Both the position numbers and the translations under genes were made by a program. The notes under the pieces are model-generated. The model worked only from the letters and a program-made list of their open reading frames with translations, ran no database searches and was not told where the DNA came from. A stretch of DNA of 64,000 bases from JBCBSZ01 sp039185015 (GTDB lineage: Bacteria > Actinomycetota > Acidimicrobiia > Acidimicrobiales > Poriferisodalaceae), in assembly GCA_039185015.1 (NCBI GenBank), contig JBCDAU010000014.1:1-64000 (forward strand), read 5' to 3'. Shown in pieces: positions 51,120 through 59,692 of the stretch. Every line of letters begins with the position of its first letter. The first letter of the stretch is position 1.

Positions 51120-52091
51120 TCAGCGCTTGCCCTTGCCCTTGCCTTTGCGTTTGCCGGACTGCCGGCTCTTGGGGTGCGGGCGTTCTCCGTTGCCCTCGCC
51201 GCTGCCGTTGTCCGACGAACCGCGGTTGGCCGCAGCAGAGCGGCCGTTGCCACCCTTGCCGTTGCCGTTGCCCTCGCCAGTACCGCCGTTCGAGGCCGCG
51301 CCGTCACCAGCCCGCCCTCGGCGCTTGGCCGCGCGGGCGGCCGCTTCCTCGGCATGGTCCTTCTTCTCGTTCGACCAGATGATGTAGGCCTGCTGGCCCA
51401 CCCGGAACACGCCGGAGACGATGAAGTAGACGACCAGCGCCGCCGGCACGAAGAACGAGAACACCGGCAAGAAGAAGGGCATGATCTTCATCAGCGTCTG
51501 CTGCGGCCCGACGAGCTGGGTGTTGCTCTTCGACTGGCGGTACCGCATCTGCTTCTGCTGGTACCAGCTGATGATACCCGTGACGCCCACGAGCGCCAGG
51601 TACGGCAGGCTCTCGAGCGGCGCGCTGCGCAGCACGCCGTTGGCCGACTCGGCGAGGTCGACGCCGAAGGACAGCATCTGGGTCGAGCCGGCCAGATCGG
51701 TGTAGAGCTCGGCCGAGGTGTCGAGGTAGTCCGGGTCGAACGTCTCCCCGTCGGCACCCCGGCGGGTGAGGCCGTTGATCACCCGGAACAACACCAGGAA
51801 GATCGGCATCTGGATCAGCAACGGGAGGCAGCCCCCGAGCGGGTTGATCCCCTTCTCCTGGTAGAACTTCAGCAGCTCTTCCTGCTGCTTCTGCTTGTCG
51901 TCCTTGTACTGCTGCTGGATCTTCTTCATCTCCGGCTGGTACGCCTGCATGGCCATCATCGAGCGATTGGCCTTCAGGTTCAGCGGGAACAGCAGCACGA
52001 AGATCACGAACGTGAGCGCCGCGATCGCGAACGCGTAGTTGTGATACAGCTCGTAGAACCACGCGAGCACGGTCGCGATGGCGTCGAACAT
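51120..52091 (-). CDS. yidC: Membrane protein insertase YidC
   Basis: 323 residues. Short YidC/Oxa1 type without the large periplasmic domain. MFDAIATVLAWFYELYHNYAFAIAALTFVIFVLLFPLNLK opens it, followed by a Gln/Lys-rich cytoplasmic hairpin (PEMKKIQQQYKDDKQKQQEELLKFY), then GGCLPLLIQMPIFLVLFRVI and further helices. The last ~75 residues are a Gly/Asn-rich tail ending in a Lys-rich stretch, expected to touch the ribosome. Inserts membrane proteins with or without SecYEG. Confidence 0.94.
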   Translation of the reverse strand: MFDAIATVLAWFYELYHNYAFAIAALTFVIFVLLFPLNLKANRSMMAMQAYQPEMKKIQQQYKDDKQKQQEELLKFYQEKGINPLGGCLPLLIQMPIFLVLFRVINGLTRRGADGETFDPDYLDTSAELYTDLAGSTQMLSFGVDLAESANGVLRSAPLESLPYLALVGVTGIISWYQQKQMRYRQSKSNTQLVGPQQTLMKIMPFFLPVFSFFVPAALVVYFIVSGVFRVGQQAYIIWSNEKKDHAEEAAARAAKRRGRAGDGAASNGGTGEGNGNGKGGNGRSAAANRGSSDNGSGEGNGERPHPKSRQSGKRKGKGKGKR

Positions 52092-52094
52092 CGG

Positions 52095-52349
52095 TCAGGC
52101 CTTCCTCGGCGGAACGGGGTCGAATCCCTGGCCGCCCCAGGGATGACAGCGACAGAGCCGTCGGGTCGTCAACCACCCACCACGCACCACGCCGTGGGTC
52201 TCGAGCGCCTCGACGGCGTAGGACGAACAGGTCGGCGCGAACCGACACACCGGCGGCCGCGTCCGGGGAATCCGTCGGTACCAGCGCACCGGGGTCGCCA
52301 CCACCGCACCCAGCACCGAACGACGGGGCCGAGCTGTGACCGATGTCAC
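52095..52349 (-). CDS. yidD: Membrane protein insertion efficiency factor YidD
   Basis: 84 residues from GTG in a GTGA overlap with rnpA. The family signature PPVCRFAPTCSSYAVEALETHGVVRGGWLTTRRLCRCHPWG is complete, with the three conserved cysteines. A short N-terminal amphipathic segment (VVATPVRWYRRI) associates with the membrane. It acts with YidC, encoded 3 bp downstream. Confidence 0.93.
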   Translation of the reverse strand: MTSVTARPRRSVLGAVVATPVRWYRRIPRTRPPVCRFAPTCSSYAVEALETHGVVRGGWLTTRRLCRCHPWGGQGFDPVPPRKA

Positions 52350-52672
52350 GCTGCCGCCCGGGTCGCGCGCTCGACGGCTCGCTCCAGATGCGAGCGCAGC
52401 TCGGGACCGGACGAGGTCTCGGCGCCGGGGAACACGCGGATGAGGTAGAGGCCGGGCGCCGGCCCGCACGCCGGCAGGTGGGCCCGAAGTCGACGGCGAA
52501 GGCGGTTGCGAACGACGGCACCCCCCACCTTGCGGGGCACAGCGAACGCCACGCGCGCCTCACCGACCTCGTGGTCCATCATCGCCACCACGAGGAGGGG
52601 ACCAGACCGGGCGCTGCGTCCAGCACGTCGGAGCCGCTCGAAATCCCGCCTCAGCCGAAGTCGCCCGATCAG
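52346..52672 (-). CDS. rnpA: Ribonuclease P protein component, CTG start proposed
   Basis: 108 residues from a CTG that overlaps the rpmH stop as CTGA. The protein (M)IGRLRLRRDFERLRRAGRS contains the conserved RNRLRRRLRAHLP RNR motif and VAFAVPRKVGGAVV. No ATG, GTG or TTG is seen near the expected start. The only ATG in frame (52822) lies upstream of rpmH, which would put all of rpmH inside rnpA in another frame, as described for Thermus. Because that upstream part lacks an SD and looks like GC-rich shadow, coupled CTG initiation is preferred. Processes tRNA 5' ends with the RNase P RNA. Confidence 0.88.
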   Translation of the reverse strand: MIGRLRLRRDFERLRRAGRSARSGPLLVVAMMDHEVGEARVAFAVPRKVGGAVVRNRLRRRLRAHLPACGPAPGLYLIRVFPGAETSSGPELRSHLERAVERATRAAA

Positions 52673-52803
52673 GCCGACAGGCGCTGACGACCCCTGCGGC
52701 GACGGGCCTGCACCACGGCGCGGCCGGCCTTGGTCCGCATCCGACGGCGAAAGCCGTGCTTGCGGGCGCGGCGACGGGTGTTGGGCTGATAGGTGCGCTT
52801 CAT
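52669..52803 (-). CDS. rpmH: 50S ribosomal protein L34
   Basis: 44 residues, MKRTYQPNTRRRARKHGFRR at the start, the whole family pattern, very basic. Preceded by GGAGGAGG. The stop TGA overlaps the proposed rnpA CTG. Divergent from dnaA across the left half of the origin. Confidence 0.96.
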   Translation of the reverse strand: MKRTYQPNTRRRARKHGFRRRMRTKAGRAVVQARRRRGRQRLSA

Positions 52804-52914
52804 CGACGTCCTCCTCCGGCATCGGTCTGTGGCTCGCTCACGGTCGACGGCGGCGGCGTTCGGGGGCGAACGCGTCCGCCGGGCGCGAGGCACGACGCCA
52901 GGAGCCAGGTCTCC

Positions 52915-52943
52915 ACGCTAGAGGGTTCCGTGCTCCGCCACAA
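52915..52943 (-). promoter_or_regulatory. Promoter of rpmH-rnpA-yidD-yidC unit
   Basis: On the minus strand TTGTGG (-35, 52938-52943) and TAGCGT (-10, 52915-52920) are separated by 17 bp, the only pair in the window with clear -35/-10 geometry. Confidence 0.5.
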
Positions 52944-53141
52944 TCAGGCCCCCCTCGCGGCGGGTCGCACACGCCGTCGCAACGTGCACGACGCACACCA
53001 CGTACGGTCTGAGCTGGGCAGACGCATCTCCGCCAACTTCGAGATGCGGGGCACGTTGCGAGACTGCTACGGTCGTCCGTTCCGGCGTCGCTGGGGGGCA
53101 CGCACAGTCTGCATCGCGGACCGTGACGCGCTGAACCTCTG

Positions 53142-53175
53142 TTGTCCACACACCTGTGGAGGAATCTGTGGATAA
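53142..53175. promoter_or_regulatory. DnaA-box pair upstream of dnaA
   Basis: One TTGTCCACA and one perfect TGTGGATAA, facing each other 16 bp apart, 61 bp before the dnaA start; suited to dnaA autoregulation. Confidence 0.75.
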
Positions 53176-53235
53176 CTCGCGTCACGGGAGCCGCGTGGTG
53201 GCCGGGCACCGTCACGACCTGGGAGGACGACCACA

Positions 53236-54621
53236 GTGACCGATGCTGGAGTCCTGTGGACGACCCTGTGCGCTCGCGTGCGCGAACAGGTCTCCGAGGC
53301 GTCGTGGCTCACCTCCTTCCAAGACGTGCACGCTGCGTCGTTCGACGGCCGCAAGCTCACCCTCGCCGTGGAGAACTGGATCCTGAAGGAGCGCTTCGAG
53401 CAGCGTCACCTCGGTCGGGTCACCACCGAGCTGCGCGACGTGGTCGGGCGCCCGGACGCCGAGGTCAACGTCGAGGTGCACGACCGCCTGCCGACGCTGG
53501 AGGCGCTTCCCGACCCCCGTGAGCTCGACCCGACGCCCCACGACCTCGACGTCGCCACTGCACCGGCCACCATCGAACCGGTCGAGGAGCGACCGCCGGT
53601 CGCCGGTCTCGACGCCCGCTACACCTTCGAGAACTTCGTCACCGGCGCCTCGAACCGCTTCGCCCACGCCGCAGCCCTCGCCGTCGCCGAGACCCCGGCC
53701 CGGTCGTACAACCCGCTCTTCGTTCACGGTGGTGCCGGGCTGGGCAAGACGCACCTGCTCCACGCGATCGCTCACTACGTCCACCAGACGAACCACCACC
53801 TCGAGGTCCGCTACGTCTCCACCGAGGCGTTCCTCAACGAGTACGTCGAAGCGATCCGCACCAACGCCACCGGCGCGTTCAAGCGCCGGTTCCGCGAGGC
53901 CGACATCCTCCTCGTCGACGACATCCAGTTCATGGAGGGCAAGGAGGGGCTCCAGGAGGAGTTCTTCCACACCTTCAACTCCCTCCACGGCGCCGGTCGC
54001 CAGATCGTGCTCTCGTCCGACCGCCCGCCGCGCAACATCGCCACGCTGGAGGAGCGACTCCGCAGCCGGTTCGAGTGGGGTCTGATCACCGACATCCAGC
54101 CCCCCGACCTCGAGACCCGCATCGCGATCCTGCGCAAGAAGGCCGAGGTCGACCGCACCCCGGCGCCCGACGACGTGCTCGAGTTCATCGCCAGCCACGT
54201 GACCTCCAACATCCGCGAGCTCGAAGGCGCGCTCATCCGGGTGTCGGCCTACGCCAGCCTCAACGACGAGGCGTTGGGCCTCGACCTGGCCCGACGGGTG
54301 CTGGGCGACATCGTCGACACCGAGCCCCGACCGATCACGGTCGCCAACATCATCCAGGTCACCTCCGAGTACTTCGGCTTCCCGGAGGAGGAGCTGTGCG
54401 GCAAGCAGCGCCACCGCGCGCTCGTGACCGCCCGCCAGATCTCGATGTACCTCTGCCGTGAGCTGACCGACCTGTCCTACCCACAGATCGGGCGGGAGTT
54501 CGGCGGCCGCGATCACACCACCGTCATGCACGCCGTCGAGAAGATCACCAAGCTCATCGGCGAGAACCGGGAGATCTACGAACAGGTCTCCTCGTTGATC
54601 CAGCAGATCAGGGGACGATGA
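53236..54621 (+). CDS. dnaA: Chromosomal replication initiator protein DnaA
   Basis: 461 residues. Domain I (LWTTLCARVREQVSEASWLTSF), a short linker, AAA+ domain III with RYTFENFVTGASNRFAHAAALAVAE, Walker A HGGAGLGKTHLLHAI, Walker B ILLVDDIQFMEGK, sensor SSDRPPRNIATLEERLRSRFEWGL and the C-terminal DNA-binding domain IV with the GGRDHTTVMHAVEKI signature. Domain II is shorter than in streptomycetes. Binds the boxes on both sides of the gene and opens the origin. Confidence 0.98.
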   Translation: MTDAGVLWTTLCARVREQVSEASWLTSFQDVHAASFDGRKLTLAVENWILKERFEQRHLGRVTTELRDVVGRPDAEVNVEVHDRLPTLEALPDPRELDPTPHDLDVATAPATIEPVEERPPVAGLDARYTFENFVTGASNRFAHAAALAVAETPARSYNPLFVHGGAGLGKTHLLHAIAHYVHQTNHHLEVRYVSTEAFLNEYVEAIRTNATGAFKRRFREADILLVDDIQFMEGKEGLQEEFFHTFNSLHGAGRQIVLSSDRPPRNIATLEERLRSRFEWGLITDIQPPDLETRIAILRKKAEVDRTPAPDDVLEFIASHVTSNIRELEGALIRVSAYASLNDEALGLDLARRVLGDIVDTEPRPITVANIIQVTSEYFGFPEEELCGKQRHRALVTARQISMYLCRELTDLSYPQIGREFGGRDHTTVMHAVEKITKLIGENREIYEQVSSLIQQIRGR

Positions 54622-54949
54622 TCCCGAGGGCCGCATCCGCCGACCTCCTCGGCAGGACGCGCCGACCCACGGCCTGTGGACAACTCGTGGAAGCTGTCGG
54701 GGAACACCCGTGCACGGTCCGTGGACGCGATGTCTCCCTGTGGATCCACGACACGGCGTCCCCCGCCCGCCGGTGGGAAACTCGGATCATCGGTGGACAG
54801 ACGAAACGCTGTGACCTGGGCGATCCACCATCTCCACAGGTTCCACAGGCCTTATTGTCATCACGATCGAATTCAAGAAGAGAACAGACTGAACAACAGG
54901 GCCGGGCCGGACGACTCGCCCGGCCCTCCAGCGACGATCGGGAGCACCC
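54622..54949. other. oriC right segment (dnaA-dnaN intergenic)
   Basis: 328 bp without a gene. DnaA-box-like 9-mers: TGTGGACAA (54675), CGTGGAAGC (54686), CGTGGACGC (54720), TGTGGATCC (54739), GGTGGACAG (54792), and on the other strand two TCCACAGG-type boxes (54830-54847). An AT-rich stretch follows (54848-54900), the best candidate unwinding element in this GC-rich region. A hairpin GCCGGGCCGG/CCGGCC-type lies before dnaN. Confidence 0.8.
54848..54900. other. Candidate DNA unwinding element
   Basis: The stretch around CCTTATTGTCATC and GAATTCAAGAAGAGAACAG is far richer in A and T than its surroundings and directly abuts the last DnaA-box-like repeats. Confidence 0.55.
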
Positions 54950-56041
54950 GTGAAGTTCCGATGTGAGCGAGATGGTCTGGTCGAGGCGCTCTCGACCGTG
55001 GGACGTGCGGTGTCGGGCCGCGGGGGAGCGTTGCCCGTGCTCGCCGGCGCGCTCGTCGAGCTGAGCGGCGAGGAGTTGTCGCTCACCGGAACCGACCTCG
55101 ACATGACGATCGCCGTGACCCTCGCGGTCGACGGCCAGTCCGACGGCCGAGCCGTCCTGCCGGCGCGTCTCGCGTCCGACATCGTCCGGGCGCTCGAACC
55201 CGGCGCCGTGACCGTCGAGATCGACGAGGACGAGGCGCGAATCTCGTCGGGACGCTCAGAGTTCGCGGTGCGGCTCCTGTCGGTCGACGACTTCCCGCAG
55301 ATCTCGCAGCCCGAGGCCAGCCCGGTCGTCGTGCCGGCGGCACAGCTGTCCGCCGGCCTCGCCCAGGTGGTCAGGGCCACGTCGAAGGACGACTCCCGGC
55401 CGACGCTCACCGGCGTGCTGTTCCAGGCCGAGGGCGAGGGGCTCCGGCTCGTCGCGACCGATTCGTATCGGCTCGCCTGGCGCGACCTGCCGGGCACGTC
55501 GTTGCTCGCGGAGGGCCAGCAGGTGCTGGTCCCGGGCCGAGCGCTGAGCGAGCTCGTCCGTCTGCTCGGCGACGTCGAGGAGGTCGCGCTCGTGCTCGGC
55601 GAGCGCGAGGTGAGCTTCATCCTCGAGGGGGCCCAGCTCACCACCCGGCTGATCGAGGGCGACTTCCCGAACTATCGCCAGCTCGTGCCCGACGACTTCC
55701 CGAACCGACTCGAGGTCGGTCGTGAGGCGCTGCTCGACGCGGTGCGTCGCGTGCGGCTGCTGGCCCGGGAGTCGACGCCGGTGCGCGTCGCCCAGCAGGA
55801 CGGCGCGGTGGAGCTCACCGCGATCACCCAGGACGTCGGGCAGGCGCACGAGTCGATCGACGCCGACTACGACGGCGAGGAGCTCGTCGTCGCCTTCAAC
55901 CCCGAGTACCTGCTCGACGGCATCGAGGCGATGCCCGGCGATCAGGTGGTCGTGCAGACCCGCGACGCCCTCAAGCCGGTGGTGCTGCGAGGTGAGGATC
56001 CCGACTTCCTCTACCTGCTCATGCCGGTCCGCGTCTCCTAG
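54950..56041 (+). CDS. dnaN: DNA polymerase III beta subunit (sliding clamp)
   Basis: 363 residues in three clamp domains: MKFRCERDGLVEALSTVGRAVSGRG at the start, TGVLFQAEGEGLRLVATDSYRLAWRD at the second domain, and FNPEYLLDGIEAMPGDQVVVQT...YLLMPVRV at the end. It is a few residues shorter than the E. coli clamp but complete. The GTG start is preceded by GGGAGC. Confidence 0.97.
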   Translation: MKFRCERDGLVEALSTVGRAVSGRGGALPVLAGALVELSGEELSLTGTDLDMTIAVTLAVDGQSDGRAVLPARLASDIVRALEPGAVTVEIDEDEARISSGRSEFAVRLLSVDDFPQISQPEASPVVVPAAQLSAGLAQVVRATSKDDSRPTLTGVLFQAEGEGLRLVATDSYRLAWRDLPGTSLLAEGQQVLVPGRALSELVRLLGDVEEVALVLGEREVSFILEGAQLTTRLIEGDFPNYRQLVPDDFPNRLEVGREALLDAVRRVRLLARESTPVRVAQQDGAVELTAITQDVGQAHESIDADYDGEELVVAFNPEYLLDGIEAMPGDQVVVQTRDALKPVVLRGEDPDFLYLLMPVRVS

Positions 56042-56050
56042 GACCGACCG

Positions 56051-57163
56051 GTGCACGTCGCTCGGCTGTGGCTCACCGAGGTGCGCAACCACGAGGCGAC
56101 CGACGTCGAGCTCCCCGACGGTCTCGTGGTCGTGACCGGCGACAACGGCCAGGGGAAGACCAACCTGCTCGAGTCGGTCGGCCTCTGCGCGACCCTGTCG
56201 TCGTTCCGGGGCGCACCGACCGAGGCGCTCGTTCGCGCCGGGGCCGAGCGCGGAGTCGTCCGGTGCGAGGTCGTCGAGCAGACCCGCCGCTCGCTGATCG
56301 AGATCGAGCTCGGACCGGGTCGCACCCGCGCCCAGCTGAACCGCCAGCCGCTCCGCCGCACCAGGGACCTGCTCGGCCTGTTGCGGGTGACGGTCTTCGG
56401 GCCCGACGACCTCGAGCTCGTCAAGGGGTCGCCGGGCGGCCGGCGCCGCTACCTCGACGATCTGCTCGTGGCCTGCCAACCCCGCAACGACGAGTTGCGC
56501 CGCGACGTCGACCGCGTGCTCAAGCAACGCTCGACGCTGTTGAAGCAGGCCGGGCCTCGGGCCGACGAGGCGGCGCTCGCGACGCTCGACGTGTGGGATG
56601 CGAAGCTCGCCGAGCTGGGCACCGAGCTCGCCCGTCGCCGCCGCGCGCTGGTCGCCGAGCTCGGTCCCCGGGTCGACGCCGCCTACCGATCGTTGGTCGA
56701 GGAGCGGGGCAGTGCCGGTTCGGGCGTCGTGCTCGGCTACGACCCCGACTGGCTCGACGAGGGCCTCGATCGGGCCCTGGAGCGGCTGCGCACCGATGAG
56801 CTGCGGCGGGGGGTGAGCCTGGTCGGACCACACCGCGACGATCTCGATCTCGTCCTCGACGACCTGCCGTCCCGGACCCACGCCTCACAGGGCGAGCAAC
56901 GATCGCTGGCGTTGGCGCTGCGGCTCGCCGGGCACGAGGTCGTCGCCGAGCGGACCGGCACGCCGCCGGTCGTGCTGCTGGACGACGTGTTGTCCGAGCT
57001 CGACCCGTGGCGCTCCCGTGCGCTGCTGTCCCACCTGCCCGACGCGCAGGTTGTGATCTCCACCGCAGGTCCGATCCCCGACGGGATCACACCAGCGCTC
57101 GTGCTGCGCGTCGACGACGGCCGCGTCGTCGAACGGAGCGACCCCGTCGGAGATGCGGCGTGA
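56051..57163 (+). CDS. recF: DNA replication and repair protein RecF
   Basis: 370 residues of an SMC-like ATPase. VARLWLTEVRNHEATDVELPDG, Walker A VVTGDNGQGKTNLLESVG, LLRVTVFGPDDLELVKGSPGGRRRYLDDLL, signature SQGEQRSLALALRLA and Walker B VVLLDDVLSELD are intact. Loads RecA at gaps in repair. GTG start 9 bp after the dnaN stop; its TGA lies inside the next gene. Confidence 0.96.
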   Translation: MHVARLWLTEVRNHEATDVELPDGLVVVTGDNGQGKTNLLESVGLCATLSSFRGAPTEALVRAGAERGVVRCEVVEQTRRSLIEIELGPGRTRAQLNRQPLRRTRDLLGLLRVTVFGPDDLELVKGSPGGRRRYLDDLLVACQPRNDELRRDVDRVLKQRSTLLKQAGPRADEAALATLDVWDAKLAELGTELARRRRALVAELGPRVDAAYRSLVEERGSAGSGVVLGYDPDWLDEGLDRALERLRTDELRRGVSLVGPHRDDLDLVLDDLPSRTHASQGEQRSLALALRLAGHEVVAERTGTPPVVLLDDVLSELDPWRSRALLSHLPDAQVVISTAGPIPDGITPALVLRVDDGRVVERSDPVGDAA

Positions 57164-57548
57164 GCCGGTCGGTCGGTCGGACGGGACACCTGAGGTGAGC
57201 CGCGCCGGCAGGCCGGTCGATCCGGCCGATCGCGACCCCACACCGCTCGCCCGCGCCCTCGACGAGGTGACCGGCAAGCTCGGCATGGCCCCCACCGAGC
57301 ACCTGAGCGGCGTCTTCGCCCACTGGGAGGAGGTGGCCGGTCCGGTCGTGTCGGCGCACGCCCGCCCGATCGGTCTGCGCGACCACGTCCTCCACCTGGA
57401 GGTGGACGAGCCGGGCTGGGCGACGCAGCTCCGCCTCCTCGAGCGCGATCTGGTCGCTCGCCTCGACGAGCACCTCGGCGCCGGCTCGGTCACCGCGGTC
57501 CGCGTCCGCGTCACCGGGCGGTCCCACCGGAGCGACCCCGGGGGCTGA
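57153..57548 (+). CDS. DUF721 (DciA-like) protein
   Basis: 131 residues. The DUF721 core VTGKLGMAPTEHLSGVFAHWEEVAGPVVSAHARPIGLRDHVLHLEVDEPGWATQLRLLERDLVARL matches M. tuberculosis Rv0004 at the same place between recF and gyrB. DciA proteins load DnaB at replication start in bacteria without DnaC, so a helicase-loader role is plausible. The start is the ATG inside the recF end; a GTG at 57195 behind GAGGTGAG-like bases is an alternative. Confidence 0.85.
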   Translation: MRREPVGRSDGTPEVSRAGRPVDPADRDPTPLARALDEVTGKLGMAPTEHLSGVFAHWEEVAGPVVSAHARPIGLRDHVLHLEVDEPGWATQLRLLERDLVARLDEHLGAGSVTAVRVRVTGRSHRSDPGG

Positions 57549-57554
57549 TAGCCT
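57549..57554 (+). promoter_or_regulatory. -10-like TAGCCT upstream of gyrB
   Basis: TAGCCT follows the DUF721 gene stop directly and would give a ~115-nt leader for gyrB. Weak evidence, no clear -35. Confidence 0.25.
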
Positions 57555-57677
57555 GAACGAGGCGCCAGCGGCCCGTCTGCAGCGATCGACCCCCGATGTC
57601 GTAGGGGGGTACACGACGCCGGCACACACCGCTCAGACAGCGCCCCTCGTGGGAACGACGTGAGGAAGGGAAGCTTC

Positions 57678-59600
57678 TTGGCTGACGAATCGGGCTCGTA
57701 CGGCGCTGCCGACATCCAGGTGCTCGAAGGCCTCGAAGCGGTCCGCAAGCGACCGGGCATGTACATCGGTTCGACCGGTGTGGCCGGCCTCCACCACCTC
57801 GTGTGGGAGGTCGTCGACAACGCCGTCGACGAGGCGATGGCCGGCTACTGCGACCTCATTGAGGTGGAGCTCCTGCCCGACGGTGCGGTCCGGGTGACCG
57901 ACGACGGCCGTGGCATCCCGGTGGGGCCGCACCCGAAGTACCCCGAGATGTCGGCCGCTGAGGTCGTCCTCACGGTGCTCCACGCCGGCGGCAAGTTCGG
58001 CGGTGGGGGCTACAAGGTCTCCGGCGGTCTCCACGGCGTCGGCGTCTCGGTCGTCAACGCGCTGTCCACGCGCCTGGTGCTCGAGATCGACCGCGACGGC
58101 AAGCACCACCGCGTCGAGTTCGTCGACGGCGGCAACCCGACCGGTCCGCTCGAGGTCGTCGCCGACTCGGCGCCGGGCCGCACCGGCACCACGGTCACCT
58201 TCTGGCCGGACGACTCGGTCTTCGAGACGACCGAGTACAGCACCCGGACCCTCCTCGAGCGGTTCCGGATGATGGCGTACCTCAACGCCGGGCTCGAGTT
58301 CCACGTGGTCGACCGCCGACCCGGCCGCGACCTCGACGAGCGCTTCCGCTTCGACGGCGGCATCGTCGACTTCGTTCGCTCGATCAACGAGACGAAGGAG
58401 TCGCTGTTCGCCGAGATCGGCTACTACGCCGCCGAGCAGGACGAGGCGCAGGTCCAGATCGCGTTCCAGTGGAACACCGGCTATCACGAGGGACTCCACT
58501 CCTTCGCCAACGGCATCGCCACCAACGAGGGCGGCATGCACGAGGAGGGGTTCCGCAAGGCGATCACCAACGTCGTCAACAAGTACGCCCGAGAGCGCGG
58601 CCTGCTGAAGGAGAAGGACGACTCCCTCGGCGGCGAGGACATCCGCGAGGGGCTCACGGCGATCATCAGCGTGAAGCTCCAGGAGCCCCAGTTCGAGGGG
58701 CAGACGAAGTCCAAGCTCGGCAACCCGTACATCCGGAGCTTCGTCGAGAAGACGACCAACGAGAAGCTCGCGGAGTGGCTCGAGGAGCACCCCAACGAGG
58801 GCCGGGCGATCGTCACCAAGGCCATCCAGGCGCAACGGGCGCGTATCGCCGCCCGCCAGGCTCGCGACCTGACCCGCCGCAAGTCGGCGCTCGATGGCGC
58901 CGGCCTCCCGGGCAAGCTCACCGACTGCTCATCGAAGGATCCGCGCGAAGGCGAGCTCTACATCGTCGAGGGCAACTCGGCCGGGGGTTCGGCCAAGGAG
59001 GCGCGCGATCCGCGGACCATGGCGATCCTGCCGATCCGCGGGAAGATCCTCAACGTCGAGCGCGCCCGCATCGACAAGATGCTGAAGAACACCGAGATCC
59101 AGGCGCTGATCTCGGCCATCGGCGCCGGCGTCGGTGAGGAGTTCGAGATCGACAAGATCCGGTACCACAAGGTGGTGCTGCTCTGTGATGCCGATGTCGA
59201 CGGCAGCCACATCCGGACGCTGCTGCTCACGTTCTTCTTCCGGCAGATGCGTGAGCTGGTCGAGGGCGGCCACGTGTTCATCGCCCAGCCGCCACTGTTC
59301 TCCACGACGGTGCGCAACGAGAAGGTGTACTTGAAGGACGACGCCGCCAAGGACGCCTTCATGGAGGAGCACCCGACCCACAAGGCGGAGTTCCAGCGTC
59401 TGAAGGGCCTCGGCGAGATGAACGCCGACCAGCTGTGGGAGACCACGATGGATCCGGCGCGCCGGTCGCTGTTGCAGGTCACCGTCGAGGAGGCCGCCAT
59501 CGCCGACACGGTCTTCTCGGTGCTGATGGGCGACGACGTCGAGTCCCGCAAGCACTTCATCCAGACGAACGCACGCGACGTGCGCTTCCTGGACATCTGA
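57678..59600 (+). CDS. gyrB: DNA gyrase subunit B
   Basis: 640 residues from TTG at 57678, chosen because GAGGAAGG stands 8 nt before it and the protein then starts (M)ADESGSYGAADIQVLEGLEAVRKRPGMYIG; a GTG at 57660 would add six residues and lacks an SD. GHKL ATP site motifs VVDNAVDEAMAGY, VTDDGRGIPVG, GGKFGGGGYKVSGGLHGVGVSVVNALS and the TOPRIM motifs YIVEGNSAGGSAKEARD and CDADVDGSHIRTLLLTFFFR are intact. Its TGA overlaps a mini-ORF ATG (TGATG). Confidence 0.97.
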   Translation: MADESGSYGAADIQVLEGLEAVRKRPGMYIGSTGVAGLHHLVWEVVDNAVDEAMAGYCDLIEVELLPDGAVRVTDDGRGIPVGPHPKYPEMSAAEVVLTVLHAGGKFGGGGYKVSGGLHGVGVSVVNALSTRLVLEIDRDGKHHRVEFVDGGNPTGPLEVVADSAPGRTGTTVTFWPDDSVFETTEYSTRTLLERFRMMAYLNAGLEFHVVDRRPGRDLDERFRFDGGIVDFVRSINETKESLFAEIGYYAAEQDEAQVQIAFQWNTGYHEGLHSFANGIATNEGGMHEEGFRKAITNVVNKYARERGLLKEKDDSLGGEDIREGLTAIISVKLQEPQFEGQTKSKLGNPYIRSFVEKTTNEKLAEWLEEHPNEGRAIVTKAIQAQRARIAARQARDLTRRKSALDGAGLPGKLTDCSSKDPREGELYIVEGNSAGGSAKEARDPRTMAILPIRGKILNVERARIDKMLKNTEIQALISAIGAGVGEEFEIDKIRYHKVVLLCDADVDGSHIRTLLLTFFFRQMRELVEGGHVFIAQPPLFSTTVRNEKVYLKDDAAKDAFMEEHPTHKAEFQRLKGLGEMNADQLWETTMDPARRSLLQVTVEEAAIADTVFSVLMGDDVESRKHFIQTNARDVRFLDI

Positions 59601-59647
59601 TGAGCCGCACGGCGCGGGCGTCAGCCCGCCTGAAGGCGAACCAATGA
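59600..59647 (+). CDS. Coupled mini-ORF 1 between gyrB and gyrA
   Basis: Encodes MSRTARASARLKANQ. The ATG shares a base with the gyrB TGA, and the TGA overlaps the ATG of mini-ORF 2 (ATGA). It is very basic and contains the first copy of the 41-bp repeat. It may be a real peptide, or only a translational bridge. Confidence 0.3.
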   Translation: MSRTARASARLKANQ

Positions 59648-59692
59648 GAGCGAGCCGCACGGCGCGGGCGTCAGCCCGCCTGAAGGCGAACC
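59602..59692 (+). repeat. Tandem repeat with hairpins between gyrB and gyrA
   Basis: Two identical 41-bp copies at 59602-59642 and 59652-59692, period 50 bp. Each contains GCGGGC-GTCA-GCCCGC, a 6-bp stem with tetraloop, and CGCC-TGAA-GGCG. The same two copies encode SRTARASARLKAN in both mini-ORFs. The hairpins could shield the gyrA start or stabilise the mRNA. Confidence 0.9.

Larger units (their letters stand above)
52804..53235. other. oriC left segment (rpmH-dnaA intergenic)
   Basis: A 432-bp non-coding region. It contains the rpmH promoter and, near dnaA, TTGTCCACA (53142-53150) and TGTGGATAA (53167-53175), a facing pair of DnaA boxes with a partial CTGTGGA between them. The dnaA SD (GGGAGGACG) closes it. 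The shorter open frames in it have no recognisable protein. Confidence 0.7.

Noticed and set aside
50089..51387. Plus-strand open frames opposite jag
   Set aside because: Pro/Arg-rich shadows created by the Arg/Gly linker of Jag.
52673..52822. Long N-terminal extension of RnpA as a firm call
   Set aside because: It lacks an SD and resembles no RnpA; kept only as an alternative in the findings.
53055..53073. dnaA promoter TTGCGA/TACGGT
   Set aside because: The two hexamers are only 6 bp apart, so they cannot form a sigma-70 type promoter; the dnaA promoter was not located.
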